Of a stretch of DNA of 64,000 bases, positions 10,075 through 19,840 are shown piece by piece. Location: contig CBFHYX010000008.1 of assembly GCA_965660145.1 (NCBI GenBank), forward strand, positions 173,147-237,146. The letters are read 5' to 3'. Under the pieces are notes generated by a model. It worked only from the letters and a program-made list of their open reading frames with translations, did not search any database and had not been told where the DNA came from. The stretch comes from JABURQ01 sp029243145. Its GTDB lineage: Bacteria; Planctomycetota; Planctomycetia; Planctomycetales; Planctomycetaceae. Within the stretch, counting starts at the first letter, position 1, and every line of letters begins with the position of its first letter. A program made the translations under genes and the position numbers.

Positions 10075-10962
10075 CTAGATTATTTTAGGAATTCGCAAGC
10101 AGATTTCGTTTCCTTTGTCATTGAATGTGACATCAGAAATGAAGGTTCGAATCAGTAGCAAACTTCGACCGTGAGGCCGCATCAAATTTTTGGGATCCGT
10201 CGGATCGGGGATTTTCGAAATATCAAATCCGGGACCTTCGTCGGCAATTGTGAAAACTGCTTCCATCCGGTTGATGCGTGAATGTATGTGCAATCGGCGC
10301 TCTTGGTAGGGTGATTCTTGCATCCGCTGACTGCGTAATTGGTGATATTCGGAAGGGTCATCACCATCGAGCAAACTCGATTCGAGTTCCAGATTCCCGT
10401 GATCCATCGCGTTGATGAGCGCCTCGGTCAGGGCCGTGCTGATGCGTGTCAAATCTTCTTCAGCGACCAATTTCATCAGACCGAGCGAATCTCGCAAATG
10501 ATCGACCATTGCTGTGACGGCCCCCGCATCGAAACCGAGTTCAAAATTCGACTCTGTCGAAATCATCCCGGCGAATACTTTTTTTCGCATCTGTTCTGTG
10601 CGTGCCGAATCGAGCACAATTCGCACGGTTTCCAACAAACCAGAGTCGAGAGTACGCTTGGGGACATAGCTTGCTGCTCCGGCTTTTAATGCGGTCGAAG
10701 CTATTTCTTCACTCCCTTTTGCCGTCATTAAAATCACAGGGATCAACGGAAACTCAACCTGAAGTTGTTGTACGAGTTCAAGTCCGTTGAGTTCGGGCAT
10801 GTCGAGGTCAGTCAGAACCAGATCGGGAGCCGATTCTCGAATTTCCTTGAGCCCGGCAGCCCCCTGTTCGGCAAAACAGATTTTATGCCCTTCCTCTTGC
10901 AGAAAACCGGCCGCCAACTCTCGGTCGAGCGGGTTGTCATCGACGATCAGAATTGTTGCCAT
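10075..10962 (-). CDS. Response regulator fused to an anti-sigma-type ATPase (HATPase_c_2) domain
   Basis: 295-residue two-domain signalling protein. Residues 1-120 form a receiver domain: acidic pair D8-D9, phosphoacceptor D52 in LVLTDLDMPELNG, the threonine in ILMTAKG, and the lysine in YVPK. Residues about 130-290 resemble RsbW/SpoIIAB-like GHKL ATPases, with the N-box LTEALINAMDHGNLE and the G-box TIADEGPGFDISKIPD, then a glycine/arginine segment GRSLLLIRTF. Such fusions usually act on anti-sigma-factor antagonists in partner-switching systems. The gene starts 30 bp after the stop of the hybrid histidine kinase on the same strand. The kinase ends in an HPt domain that could phosphorylate D52. 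Confidence 0.86.
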   Translation of the reverse strand: MATILIVDDNPLDRELAAGFLQEEGHKICFAEQGAAGLKEIRESAPDLVLTDLDMPELNGLELVQQLQVEFPLIPVILMTAKGSEEIASTALKAGAASYVPKRTLDSGLLETVRIVLDSARTEQMRKKVFAGMISTESNFELGFDAGAVTAMVDHLRDSLGLMKLVAEEDLTRISTALTEALINAMDHGNLELESSLLDGDDPSEYHQLRSQRMQESPYQERRLHIHSRINRMEAVFTIADEGPGFDISKIPDPTDPKNLMRPHGRSLLLIRTFISDVTFNDKGNEICLRIPKII

Positions 10963-10992
10963 GACTTCACTTCTTTAGAGGAGATCGATTTA

Positions 10993-13829
10993 TCAAAGAG
11001 ACTCGGTGTCTGTTGCGGATAAAAAACTTTCACAGCATTGTTGCGTTTGCTTGACGAGCAATTCGAGTTCCGGGAAACGGATTTGAACTTCGCTTTGCTC
11101 TTCGCGGTCGGCCAACTGCTCCAGCTCGAACGCCAGTTCTTCCAAGGCATCACACTCAAACATACCAGCCGAACTTTTCAACGTATGACATGCTCTACGC
11201 AATTCATCCATTTGAGAGAGATCGAACATTTCATGTTGAATCGTTCTGAGTTTGAGTTGTGATTCTGTGATGAACATTCCAGCCAGCTTGCGAACTCCTG
11301 GTAAGCCTCCCGGTAATTTCTTTGACATGCGTTGCCAATTAATCATCGGTTCATTCAGGATGTCCTGATCGTGAGAGGATTCACGTTTGGTCCCGGAGAA
11401 TTTTTCAATCACAGATGGCTCTTCTGGCTCAGAGCAAAGGGTCGTCTCCACGAGTCGGCATAGTTCTTCCCGATCAACCGGTTTGGCAAGGTAGGCATCC
11501 ATCCCCGAATCGAGACATCGCTGACGATCTCCCTTCATCGCATTGGCGGTCATCGCGATTATAGGAATGTGGTCGTCGGTCTGTTGTTCGCGCTTGCGAA
11601 TCAGTTCTGTTGCCTGTAATCCATCCATCACGGGCATCTGAACATCCATTAAAATGACATCAAATTGCTCTTGCGACAGTGAATCGACCGCCTGTTGCCC
11701 ATCTCCAACGACGGTCACATGATGGCCACGTTGTTTCAAAAAGCCCACCGCGACTTCCTGGTTGACGAGACCATCCTCCGCCAACAGCACACGTTTGACG
11801 GCAACCGGTGCTTCAACAGTGTCCGATGCTGCTAAATGATTGACTCTCGACAAATCGAATTTTGTCAAAATCGTGTCGAGTAGTTCTGACTGTTTTACGG
11901 GTTTGGTAATGCATCGTACGATCTTCACGTTTCGGCAGCGAGAGGCATCTCCCGCACGAATCGGCGACGAAATCATGATCATGACGCTATCATCAAAATT
12001 AGGATTCGCTCGGACCAGTTCGGCAAATTGAAAACCATTCATGCCGGGCATCATGCAATCCAGCAGGATCAGGCGAATCGGTTTCTCTTCGTGGATACTG
12101 CGATACAATTCGACCAATCCTTCGGAGCCACTTTCTGCCATCACTGGCTGCATGCCCCAGTTGTTGAGCACTTCTTCCAAGATCCGACGATTCGTTTTAT
12201 TATCGTCAACGACCAGAACTTTCATGCCTTCAAACTGATCAAGTTGAGCTGGCAGGCGTCGCACTTGGTCTTCGGCGGGAGCAAAAGAAACCGTGAAGAA
12301 AAATGTGGTCCCGCTACCTACTTCACTTTCCAACCAGATGCGACCTTCCATCATATCGACCAGTTGAGAAGAAATGGTCAACCCCAAGCCGGTTCCCCCG
12401 AACTTCCGCGTCGTACTGGAATCCACCTGCTCGAACGACTGGAAGATTTTGGACTGCTTCTCTTTCGGGATCCCAATTCCGGTATCGCTGACCGAAAAAA
12501 GAAGTTGGACTGACTCGTCGGTCACTTCTCGCGGTTCAACATTCACATAGACCTCACCCGAATCGGTAAACTTGATCGCATTACCGACCAGATTCACAAT
12601 GATCTGTCGCAACCTTCCGGGATCCCCCTGCATATGTTCGGGAATTCCAGGAGCCACCCGGCAGGCCAATTCAATCCCTTTCTCAGCAGCACGTGCCGAC
12701 AATGTTCGCACGGTATTGGTGACGGTGTCGCGCAAATGAAAGTTGATCGATTCGAGTTCGAGCTTGCCGGCTTCAATTTTAGAAAAGTCGAGAATGTCGC
12801 TCAGCAGTCGCATCAACGCATCTGCAGACTGTTTCACCATCGTCAGATAATCGCGTTGTTCCGGTGCGAGTTCTGTGTTCATCAACAGTTCCGACATCCC
12901 AATGATGCCGTTCATGGGAGTGCGAATTTCATGGCTCATGTTGGCCAGAAAATCACTCTTGGCTTTATTGGCTTCAACGGCGGCTTCTTTCGCCAACCGC
13001 AAATCTTCTTCCACTTTTTTTTGCAAAGTAATGTCACGCGAGACACCAAATGTCCCGATGACTTTGCCGTGCTCGTCGCGCAACGGAAGTTTGCTGGTGG
13101 AGCACCAAGTTTCACGTTCATCCGGCCAGACTTCGCGTTCGACAATTCCGAGAATCGGCTTGTCTGTTTCAATGATTTTCAGTTCGTCTTTTCGTGCCTC
13201 GCGATAATGTTCAGGAGAGAAGAAGTCGGCATCCGTGAGTCCCATCACATCGTCAGGATTTTGAAGTCCGGACTTTTCTGTCAACCCTTTATTGACGCGA
13301 ATGAAACGGCTATCGAGATCCTTGAAGTAAATACTGTCGGGAAGATGATCCATCAAATTATCGAGCAGATGGCGTTCGTACGATAGCCGAGCTTCCATTT
13401 GATGTCGCTCGGTCACATCCCAATAGATACACTGCAAGCCAGTGACATTTCCGGTGTCGTCTTTGACGGGACTTTTGAAAAGCTCAACGTATCGGCAACT
13501 GCCGTCAGGCAAGCTATGTTCTTCCACATCGTGGAAGACTTCACCTTGCTGCATGACTTCGCGGTCGTTCTGTTGATACTTTTCGGCCAGCTCGGCAGGA
13601 AACAAGTCGTAGTCGGTGAGTCCTAGCAACTCATCCATCGACTTATCGACTTCCTGACTTCCTGACAAAATCGTTCATTCACAAAAACAATTCGGCCTTC
13701 AGCATCTTTGCGGATCATGCTAACGGGAAGATTCTCGACGAGTGACAGATACAACGAGTCTGTATCGTGTAACAATCGATTGAGATTCTTACCAGATGTT
13801 GATGTCTTCGATGATGGGACTTGATCCAT
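10993..13829 (-). pseudogene. Hybrid sensor histidine kinase (PAS-PAS-HisKA-HATPase-REC-REC-HPt), frameshifted by an 8-bp tandem duplication
   Basis: Multidomain phosphorelay kinase. The long frame (891 codons up to 13668) covers the rest of PAS 1, a second PAS (SIYFKDLDSRFIRVNK) and HisKA with the phospho-His in NMSHEIRTPMNGI. It then covers HATPase (FSVSDTGIGIPKEKQ, GGTGLGLTIS), two receivers (VLVVDDNKTNRR with LLDCMMPG; VLLAEDGLVNQE with LMDVQMPVMDG) and a C-terminal HPt (CHTLKSSAGMF). The natural start is the ATG at 13829, whose frame encodes the beginning of PAS 1 (ENLPVSMIRKDAEGRIVFVN) but fails after ERFCQEV. At 13649-13664 the unit ACTTCCTG is present twice in tandem. Removing one copy rejoins the frames as FCQEVDKSMDELLG and gives 942 residues. 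No other lesion is seen, so this may be a very recent mutation, a reversible switch or a sequencing error. Confidence 0.85.
13648..13666. repeat. 8-bp tandem duplication (ACTTCCTG x2) inside the kinase gene
   Basis: Period-8 repeat covering two full units (13649-13656 and 13657-13664) plus matching flanking bases. One unit is out of phase with the kinase reading frame, and losing it restores a continuous PAS domain. Confidence 0.9.
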
Positions 13830-13967
13830 CGCAAGTTCTCTGAGAAAGGTGTGTGGAGCGCTGAACGATTGCGATGGTTCAATTCTAGGACCCGAATGAC
13901 GCAGGTTCCAAGGATTTTCTGTGTTTTCCCGATGAATCGTGCTCTTTCTATCCTCAAATCGTCAAAC

Positions 13968-15011
13968 TCACCGTTGATCCTTCTCGCAACTCGCATCCAG
14001 CGGGCCGGCATCGCCGAAATAATCATTATTGTGAGTAAACAGATATCGCCAGACATCTTCGTGCAAATAGTCGCCACGCTTGTTCTTCCCCGCATTTCCT
14101 CCCGGTACGACCGAACTGTGCGCACGACGATCATTACCATCGACATCGAAATCGGTTGTCAACCGGCGGGTATGGCCGTACGGAGCTTTCGTCTTGTCCA
14201 CTTCCACGATTGGTCCATAGTTGTGAAGACCAATCAATTCCCAGCTTCGGCAATAATGATCTGCCGTCCAACCGGTGTCGAGGACATGTGAGAAGCCGTA
14301 GTAGCGGTTGGCGGGAGTCGCGGAAGGTAGAGACTGCCAAGACTGCAATTGATCGCGCGGGCCGCAGAACATGACCACACGGCTGACTTTCTGATGCTTG
14401 GCGAAGCGTGCGGCAGTTGTCGAGCCGTGAGACGAACCGGCAACGATGACATGCTCCCAGCGGAGTTGTTTCTTGTCATTGTCGAGAAAGTATTCCCAAT
14501 TCGCCTGTGGATTTTTTTTCGACAACCATTTCACAAATTGATAAGACCGTTCCATCATTCCGTCCGGTTGCGGGATGTCGACTTGATCGCTGAAGTCTTT
14601 TCCTGTGGCGGCTTCGAGTCGTACGTTTCCTCGACAATGTTCGCCAACCGGGTTTTCTTGACACACCTTCGAAAACCAGCGATTGGCATAATGCACTTGA
14701 ATGCCGTGCAAACCGTAATTGCCAATTCGCTCGAACAACGGATCGTTGTATCCCATCAACCAAATCACGAGCTTGCCACGCGGTCTGACCCGGGTGTTCA
14801 CGATGGCATGTTGCAAGTCCTGCACCTTGCCATCTTTTTCGAAGACAAAGTCTATTTCAGGATGCTCTTTTGCTCGCGAATCGAGTTCGCTGGCGCGAGC
14901 CGTCAGTTTGTATTCTCGCGGTTTGCGATCTTTGAAAGAAAACGGTTCTTGCGCCGTGACTTGATGGCTGGCGGTAAGTAGCAAAGCGATTGCAAATGGC
15001 AGATATCTCAT
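13968..15011 (-). CDS. Secreted BPSS1187-like alpha/beta-hydrolase-fold protein
   Basis: Probably an exported hydrolase-fold protein of unknown substrate. The frame opens at 15080, but the ATG at 15011 gives a clean signal peptide (MRYLPFAIALLLTASHQVTA) and 347 residues. The nucleophile-elbow-like motif is VIVAGSSHGSTTAARFA, with Ser as candidate nucleophile, followed by VVMFCGPRDQLQSW. A late histidine in EDVWRYLFTHN could complete a triad. The sequence resembles what is annotated as the BPSS1187 family in planctomycetes and some proteobacteria. It lies 78 bp downstream of the DUF1552 gene and behind the DUF1592 gene on the same strand, so the three may form one transcription unit for a secreted catabolic function. 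Confidence 0.68.
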   Translation of the reverse strand: MRYLPFAIALLLTASHQVTAQEPFSFKDRKPREYKLTARASELDSRAKEHPEIDFVFEKDGKVQDLQHAIVNTRVRPRGKLVIWLMGYNDPLFERIGNYGLHGIQVHYANRWFSKVCQENPVGEHCRGNVRLEAATGKDFSDQVDIPQPDGMMERSYQFVKWLSKKNPQANWEYFLDNDKKQLRWEHVIVAGSSHGSTTAARFAKHQKVSRVVMFCGPRDQLQSWQSLPSATPANRYYGFSHVLDTGWTADHYCRSWELIGLHNYGPIVEVDKTKAPYGHTRRLTTDFDVDGNDRRAHSSVVPGGNAGKNKRGDYLHEDVWRYLFTHNNDYFGDAGPLDASCEKDQR

Positions 15012-15089
15012 AGTGTATGGTCTTTTCACGGAACGAAGCGTTGATTGCTCTCTGCTTGATACGTTAATCGAGACCGCCATCGTTCACAA

Positions 15090-16385
15090 CTACGACTTCA
15101 TTTCCAAACCAGTCAGAGTCCCCGTACTCGTCTTGAATTGGTCGGTTTCCAAGCCCATTCGTTGTAACACACTGACATAAAGGTTCGGTAATGGATAGTT
15201 GATTTTCTGGTCGAAGGCCAAGTGCTGACCATGTTGGAATCCGCCACCGGCCAACAGGACCGGCATGTTACGGTTGTCGTGGTTGGAGGCGTTCCCCAGG
15301 TTACTGGTGAGGAAGACCGAGGTCTGATCGAGTAAACTGTGGCCGTTGTCATCTTCTGCATCGAGCTCGCGGAGGAAATCGCCCCAGGCCGCAATGATGG
15401 CGGCTTCGACCAAGGCTAACTGATCGAGTTTGTTTTCATCGCGACCATGATGGCTCAGAGCGTGATAACTTTCTTCCACTCCCGGAATAGGCACGCCGCC
15501 GCCGCCGCTTCCCATGTGATAGGTGATGAAGCGGGAGGAATCGGTTTTCAGGGCCAGCTTGATCATATCGGTCATCAATTTTTGTTTACCAACGAAGTCA
15601 CTACTGTTTCGAATATCGACCGGCTTTTTCGCGTCCACTTTTGGCTTGGGTTGATTCACCCAGGCTTCGGATGCCGCCAATCGATTTTCTAAATCACGGA
15701 CACTGGTGAAATAGGCATCCAGACGGTCTTGGTCCCCTTTTCCTAATTGTTTCGACAATTGTTTGGAATCTTCCTGCACCAAGTCCATGATGCTTTGACC
15801 TTCCTGCAATCGGCGGGCTTGCCGTTTCTGCTCGGCAGGAGAGTCGTCAATAAACAGTTGCGTAAACAATCGCGAGGGAGAATCTTCAGCCGGGATCATC
15901 GAACCATTCTCGGTGTACGACGGGCTGTTACTGCCGCGACTACTGAGTACCAATGACGGAAACCGAGTGTGATGACCGAGGTATTTGGCCATGTGTTGAT
16001 CAATGGAAATCGAATTGCCTGCCTGCCCATCACGACCCATCGGTTGAGCGGTCAGAATACTGGCTTCCGCACGGTGTCCACCGGTGACGCCGGGATGTGA
16101 TGATCCAGAAACCACCGTATATTTGTCACGGATGTCTTCGAGTGCTTTCAGATACAGGCTCGATTCATAATCTTTCCCGCCTTGCTGCGGATTGAGATTG
16201 TCACCGATTAACCCCAGTCCCAATGTCATGGCGACAAAGCGCCGAGGAGGAGCGGACTCCGCCGACCCCGCAAAAGCACGTTGCATCGCAGAGAGCCAAG
16301 GCAGGCTCATGGCAACGCCGGCACCTTTGAGGATCGTACGGCGGTTGAGTTGATGTCCGCGATTGATAAAAAATTGATGACTCAT
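15090..16385 (-). CDS. DUF1552 domain protein with Tat signal
   Basis: Planctomycete secreted protein of the DUF1552 family, 431 residues, related to the alkaline-phosphatase-like DUF1501 group; the biochemical function is not established. The twin-arginine signal is near the N-terminus (LNRRTILKGAGVAMSLPWL). Family features include RFVAMTLGLGLIGDNLNPQ, GVTGGHRAEASILTAQPMG and a C-terminal VFLTSNLGNASNHDNRNMPVLLAGG split across the usual metal-ligand-like region. It sits 34 bp after the DUF1592 cytochrome gene on the same strand. This pairing recurs in planctomycetes and suggests the two products act together at the cell envelope. Confidence 0.87.
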   Translation of the reverse strand: MSHQFFINRGHQLNRRTILKGAGVAMSLPWLSAMQRAFAGSAESAPPRRFVAMTLGLGLIGDNLNPQQGGKDYESSLYLKALEDIRDKYTVVSGSSHPGVTGGHRAEASILTAQPMGRDGQAGNSISIDQHMAKYLGHHTRFPSLVLSSRGSNSPSYTENGSMIPAEDSPSRLFTQLFIDDSPAEQKRQARRLQEGQSIMDLVQEDSKQLSKQLGKGDQDRLDAYFTSVRDLENRLAASEAWVNQPKPKVDAKKPVDIRNSSDFVGKQKLMTDMIKLALKTDSSRFITYHMGSGGGGVPIPGVEESYHALSHHGRDENKLDQLALVEAAIIAAWGDFLRELDAEDDNGHSLLDQTSVFLTSNLGNASNHDNRNMPVLLAGGGFQHGQHLAFDQKINYPLPNLYVSVLQRMGLETDQFKTSTGTLTGLEMKS

Positions 16386-16419
16386 GGGAAGCTCTCGGAG
16401 AGGTTGATTTGAATCTTGA

Positions 16420-18813
16420 TTATTTGGTTAAAAACGTGTCGCTGGTGACGACGGCTTTCAGAATGGATCGGAATCCGAAGTTGTCTTGTTGAGTTTGCAG
16501 TGCGATCTGCTCGACATCGTCTCGATCAGCAAACGTGACGGGTGCTCCCGTTCCGTAGGTCAAAAGATTTTCGGCCAAATTGCCGGCCAGTTTCTCGGGG
16601 TTTGCGATGATCAGTTTTTGGAATTCTCGCAACGAATGAAACTCGCCTCCACCCGGTAACACTTCGCTCGGGTCAATCTCCGGGCCTTTGACACGTTTGC
16701 GTCCTTGATAGGCAATGTACCTGTCTCGCCATCGTCCAGCCGGATCGAAATTCTCCAGAGCAAATCCGGGGGGATCGATTTTCACATGACACGAGGCACA
16801 GGAATCGTTGGATTTGTGTTTCTCTAACATTTCTCGGATGGTCTTGGCTCCCCGAATATCAGGTTCGATAGCCGGGACATTGGCGGGAGGGGGCGGAATT
16901 TCTTGTCCCAATAATCGTTCGGAAATCCAGACACCCCGAATGACGGGTGAAGTATTGGTGCCATTCGCGGTCACTTTCATGATGGCCCCTTGCGTCATCA
17001 AACCGCCACGAGAATCGCTCGGCTCAAACGAGACCGGTCGCATCTCATCCCCGGTGACTCCCTCGACGCCATAATAGCGAGCCAGTCGTTCGTTGAGAAA
17101 AGTTTCCTCGGCATCAATCAAACGAGTGATACTCTGATTCTGGTCGAGCATGGTCTGCAAGAAATGTTCTGTCTCTGCGACCATTGATTCTTGAACGACA
17201 ACATCGAAGCCGGGATACAAGCGGCGGTCGGGAGTCGTAAAATCAATTTCGCTTAAGTCGAGCCATTGAGCCGCAAAGTCGGGGATGAATTCTTTCCCTT
17301 TGGGATCGTCCAACATCCGGTCCACTTGTGATTGTAGCGTCTGATTGTTTTGCAACTTCCCTTGCTCGGCCAGATTGAGCAGCACATTATCGGGAGGCGC
17401 ATTCCACAAGAGATAACTCAATCGCGACGCTATGGCGTAATCGTCGAGTTGTCCCGGTTCTTCATAGAAGTAGAGGAAACGTGGTGAGCAGAGCAGTGAT
17501 CGATAACCGGCACGCAAAGCGTCCATCAGCGATTCGCCATCATCAATGGATTGTTGAACCAGACTGACGAAGGGTGCCACCACTTCTCGCTCAACAGGTC
17601 GTCGGAAGGCACGCTCGGCAAACTGTTGCATCAGGCGTTCGATGTCTTGCCGTGAATCTTCCGAGATCAATTGGGAATATCGCCAATTTTTGGCAGGTTT
17701 GATTTTGAGATCTGCGAAGAGTATCTCGCGAATGCTGTGTTCGGAGGCTCCTTGACGGATTCTTTCCATTGTCAGGCTTTCAATGGCGACGCCGGGTAGA
17801 TCTTGAGGTCCACCTTCACCCGTACCAACTTGCCCGCCCGCAAAACGACCCATTTTAAGCGTGTCGTCACCCGGTCGAATTTCCAGCATTTCACCTTGCG
17901 GCAACCAGGCATCGAACGTCCACTCTTGAGTCTCATCGGTTGCTTCAAATGCGCCGACCCATTTCAGCAGCGGCGCACTCGACACACCACGCCCCGTGCG
18001 AACGGTACACCACACACCATAATCTTCGGGGGTATTGAGAGACTTCGCTCGAACCGTAAATCGATACCAACCATCTTCTTTGGCAGTGGTGGCCGGTAAG
18101 CGTCCATAAAAAATCAGACGAGACGACCAAGTCACGGCATGCCCATCGATCATTTCTGGCTCGCGACAGCGGCGATTCGGATTGGTGCGTGCGATTTGCT
18201 CTGCTGCGAATTTTTTCGTTTTTAGATTGTCTTCTTCAATGGCTCGTTGGAACGCTTCATCGAGAGCCAGATCGACGATGTCCAAATGTTGTTGCAACTG
18301 GAAATGGGACATGCTTTGACCATCGGCAACCGTGGTGAAGCCGTTCGACTTCGGCTCTTCCGGCATGCGGTTCGCCAATGGAATGTCGATGCCCAAAATG
18401 TGATGCAGAGATCTTTCGAGTTGTAGGTTCGTTAAACGACGACCTTGAACGCGGCCCACTTGCTTCCATTGTTGGTTCTGAAAATTCCGTAACCATTCTG
18501 ATATCTGCTTCACGAACTCTTCGCGTTCGGTCACTTTCAGATCGCCCGCATCGGGTGGTGGCATTTCTCCATCATGCACGCGGTCAACAATCCGCATCCA
18601 GTTTGCCAGAACTCCCGGCTGACTGAGTTCCGTGGGCAACTTGGTCAGGTCGAGGCCACCTTCGGCCGACTCACCTTCGTGACAGGTCACACATTGGTTG
18701 GTCACAAATTTCTGAATTGATTGCGATGGCTGTTCAGCGCGAAGACTCTGCGTTGTCAGGACCAAAAGCCCCAGCGCAATCACGAATAATCGATGTGTAA
18801 ATCTTCTCTGCAT
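16420..18813 (-). CDS. DUF1592 multi-domain c-type cytochrome protein (DUF1587/1592/1588/1585)
   Basis: Large secreted planctomycete cytochrome-like protein. The frame is open to 18864; the ATG at 18813 (MQRRFTHRLFVIALGLLVL) gives a signal peptide and 797 residues. A haem-binding CVTCHEG follows the mature N-terminus, and a second CxxCH (DSCASCHVKIDPPGFALENF) lies near the C-terminus. Other family segments are HILGIDIP (DUF1587), AFRRPVEREVVAPFV and LSYLLWNAPPD (DUF1592/1588), and LLTYGTGAPVTFADR (DUF1585). Exact substrates of the family are unknown; redox coupling to carbohydrate or lipid breakdown is often suggested. It is the first gene of the DUF1592-DUF1552-hydrolase run and depends on cytochrome c maturation. 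Confidence 0.88.
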   Translation of the reverse strand: MQRRFTHRLFVIALGLLVLTTQSLRAEQPSQSIQKFVTNQCVTCHEGESAEGGLDLTKLPTELSQPGVLANWMRIVDRVHDGEMPPPDAGDLKVTEREEFVKQISEWLRNFQNQQWKQVGRVQGRRLTNLQLERSLHHILGIDIPLANRMPEEPKSNGFTTVADGQSMSHFQLQQHLDIVDLALDEAFQRAIEEDNLKTKKFAAEQIARTNPNRRCREPEMIDGHAVTWSSRLIFYGRLPATTAKEDGWYRFTVRAKSLNTPEDYGVWCTVRTGRGVSSAPLLKWVGAFEATDETQEWTFDAWLPQGEMLEIRPGDDTLKMGRFAGGQVGTGEGGPQDLPGVAIESLTMERIRQGASEHSIREILFADLKIKPAKNWRYSQLISEDSRQDIERLMQQFAERAFRRPVEREVVAPFVSLVQQSIDDGESLMDALRAGYRSLLCSPRFLYFYEEPGQLDDYAIASRLSYLLWNAPPDNVLLNLAEQGKLQNNQTLQSQVDRMLDDPKGKEFIPDFAAQWLDLSEIDFTTPDRRLYPGFDVVVQESMVAETEHFLQTMLDQNQSITRLIDAEETFLNERLARYYGVEGVTGDEMRPVSFEPSDSRGGLMTQGAIMKVTANGTNTSPVIRGVWISERLLGQEIPPPPANVPAIEPDIRGAKTIREMLEKHKSNDSCASCHVKIDPPGFALENFDPAGRWRDRYIAYQGRKRVKGPEIDPSEVLPGGGEFHSLREFQKLIIANPEKLAGNLAENLLTYGTGAPVTFADRDDVEQIALQTQQDNFGFRSILKAVVTSDTFLTK

Positions 18814-18976
18814 AAGTGTATCACTTCTTCGAGGTGGGCATCGCTGTGTGGGGAGACCCGACAACGATCATGTGTGGAAGGACCAATGTCATCGGGAATT
18901 AACCCCTGAAAGTGTCATTGGTACTTCTATTATAGCACATAAATCCAAAAAAGGAGGAGTGAATCGGCTGAGAACT

Positions 18977-19732
18977 TCACTCCCCACGCATTGTGTCCAA
19001 GACACGTTTTCCGGCAGATGCCAGCATCAGTGTATCGACACCGGCCGTCATCAGCGTACATCCGCGATCAAGATACGGTTTGACCGCGTCGGCAGTCACG
19101 CCGAACCAGCCGATGGCTAAGCCCGCTGCTTGACAGGTCTTGATAACATGATCGATGGCCTGAACTACTTCCGGGTCGTCAACCTGTCCCATCTTTCCCA
19201 TGCTGGCGGAGAGATCATACGGACCAAGTTGGATCGCATCGATCCCTTCCACTTGAACAATCTGCTCTATGTTATTGACAGCATCGATATGTTCCGCCTG
19301 CACGATCACGGCTACTGTATCGTTGGCCGACTCGACGTATTCGCTGAATGACAATCCGTATCCGTGCGCACGAGCCAGACCTACGCCCCGCGAACCGGCG
19401 GGAGCATATCGTGAGAATTTGACAACATTGGCGGCCTGCTCGGCGGTATTGACCATCGGGACAATGACGCCTGCCGCGCCGACATCGAGTACTTTCTTGA
19501 TCGGCGTTTCTTCGGCTGCGGGAACTCGCACGACGCACGGGACTTTATGATCGACGGCGCGCAGGATGCCGAGCAGTTCGGACGCTTCGAGAGGACCATG
19601 TTCGCCATCGACGAAGAACCAGTCGTAGCCGAGTTCGGCGAGAATTTCTGCGGTGGCTGGCGTATCGAGTGTGACCATCGTACCGATGAGCGGTTCGAGA
19701 TTGCGAAGTCGTTGTCGAAAATTGTGGTACAT
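18977..19732 (-). CDS. HpcH/HpaI family aldolase
   Basis: Class II pyruvate-type aldolase of the HpaI family (251 residues), expected to cleave or form 2-keto-3-deoxy acids using a divalent metal. Motifs: GTMVTLDTPATAEILAELG, the metal/catalytic segment FFVDGEHGPLEASEL, then VVRVPAAEE, the pyruvate-binding GAAGVIVPMVNTAEQA, and SRGVGLARAHGYG. The late segment IDAIQLGPYDLSASMGKMGQ is also typical. The DUF1080-like gene upstream on the same strand may share its transcript, but a strong 42-bp palindrome lies between them. The specific substrate cannot be told from sequence. Confidence 0.88.
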   Translation of the reverse strand: MYHNFRQRLRNLEPLIGTMVTLDTPATAEILAELGYDWFFVDGEHGPLEASELLGILRAVDHKVPCVVRVPAAEETPIKKVLDVGAAGVIVPMVNTAEQAANVVKFSRYAPAGSRGVGLARAHGYGLSFSEYVESANDTVAVIVQAEHIDAVNNIEQIVQVEGIDAIQLGPYDLSASMGKMGQVDDPEVVQAIDHVIKTCQAAGLAIGWFGVTADAVKPYLDRGCTLMTAGVDTLMLASAGKRVLDTMRGE

Positions 19733-19780
19733 TGTATCACTCTCTTAAAAGTAGGTCAGGCTGTGCCTGACAGAACCCCT

Positions 19781-19822
19781 GAAACTCACATTCCCAAGGT
19801 CCACCTTGGGAATGTGAGTTTC
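19781..19822. repeat. 42-bp perfect inverted repeat (20-bp arms, 2-nt centre)
   Basis: The arm gaaactcacattcccaaggt (19781-19800) is exactly complementary to 19803-19822 around a CC centre. No T-run follows on either strand, so it is not an ordinary terminator. A second small hairpin (gtcaggc-tgt-gcctgac) lies just before it at about 19755-19771. Both sit between two same-strand genes. Confidence 0.9.
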
Positions 19823-19840
19823 ATCAAGCTCTGCTTGCTT

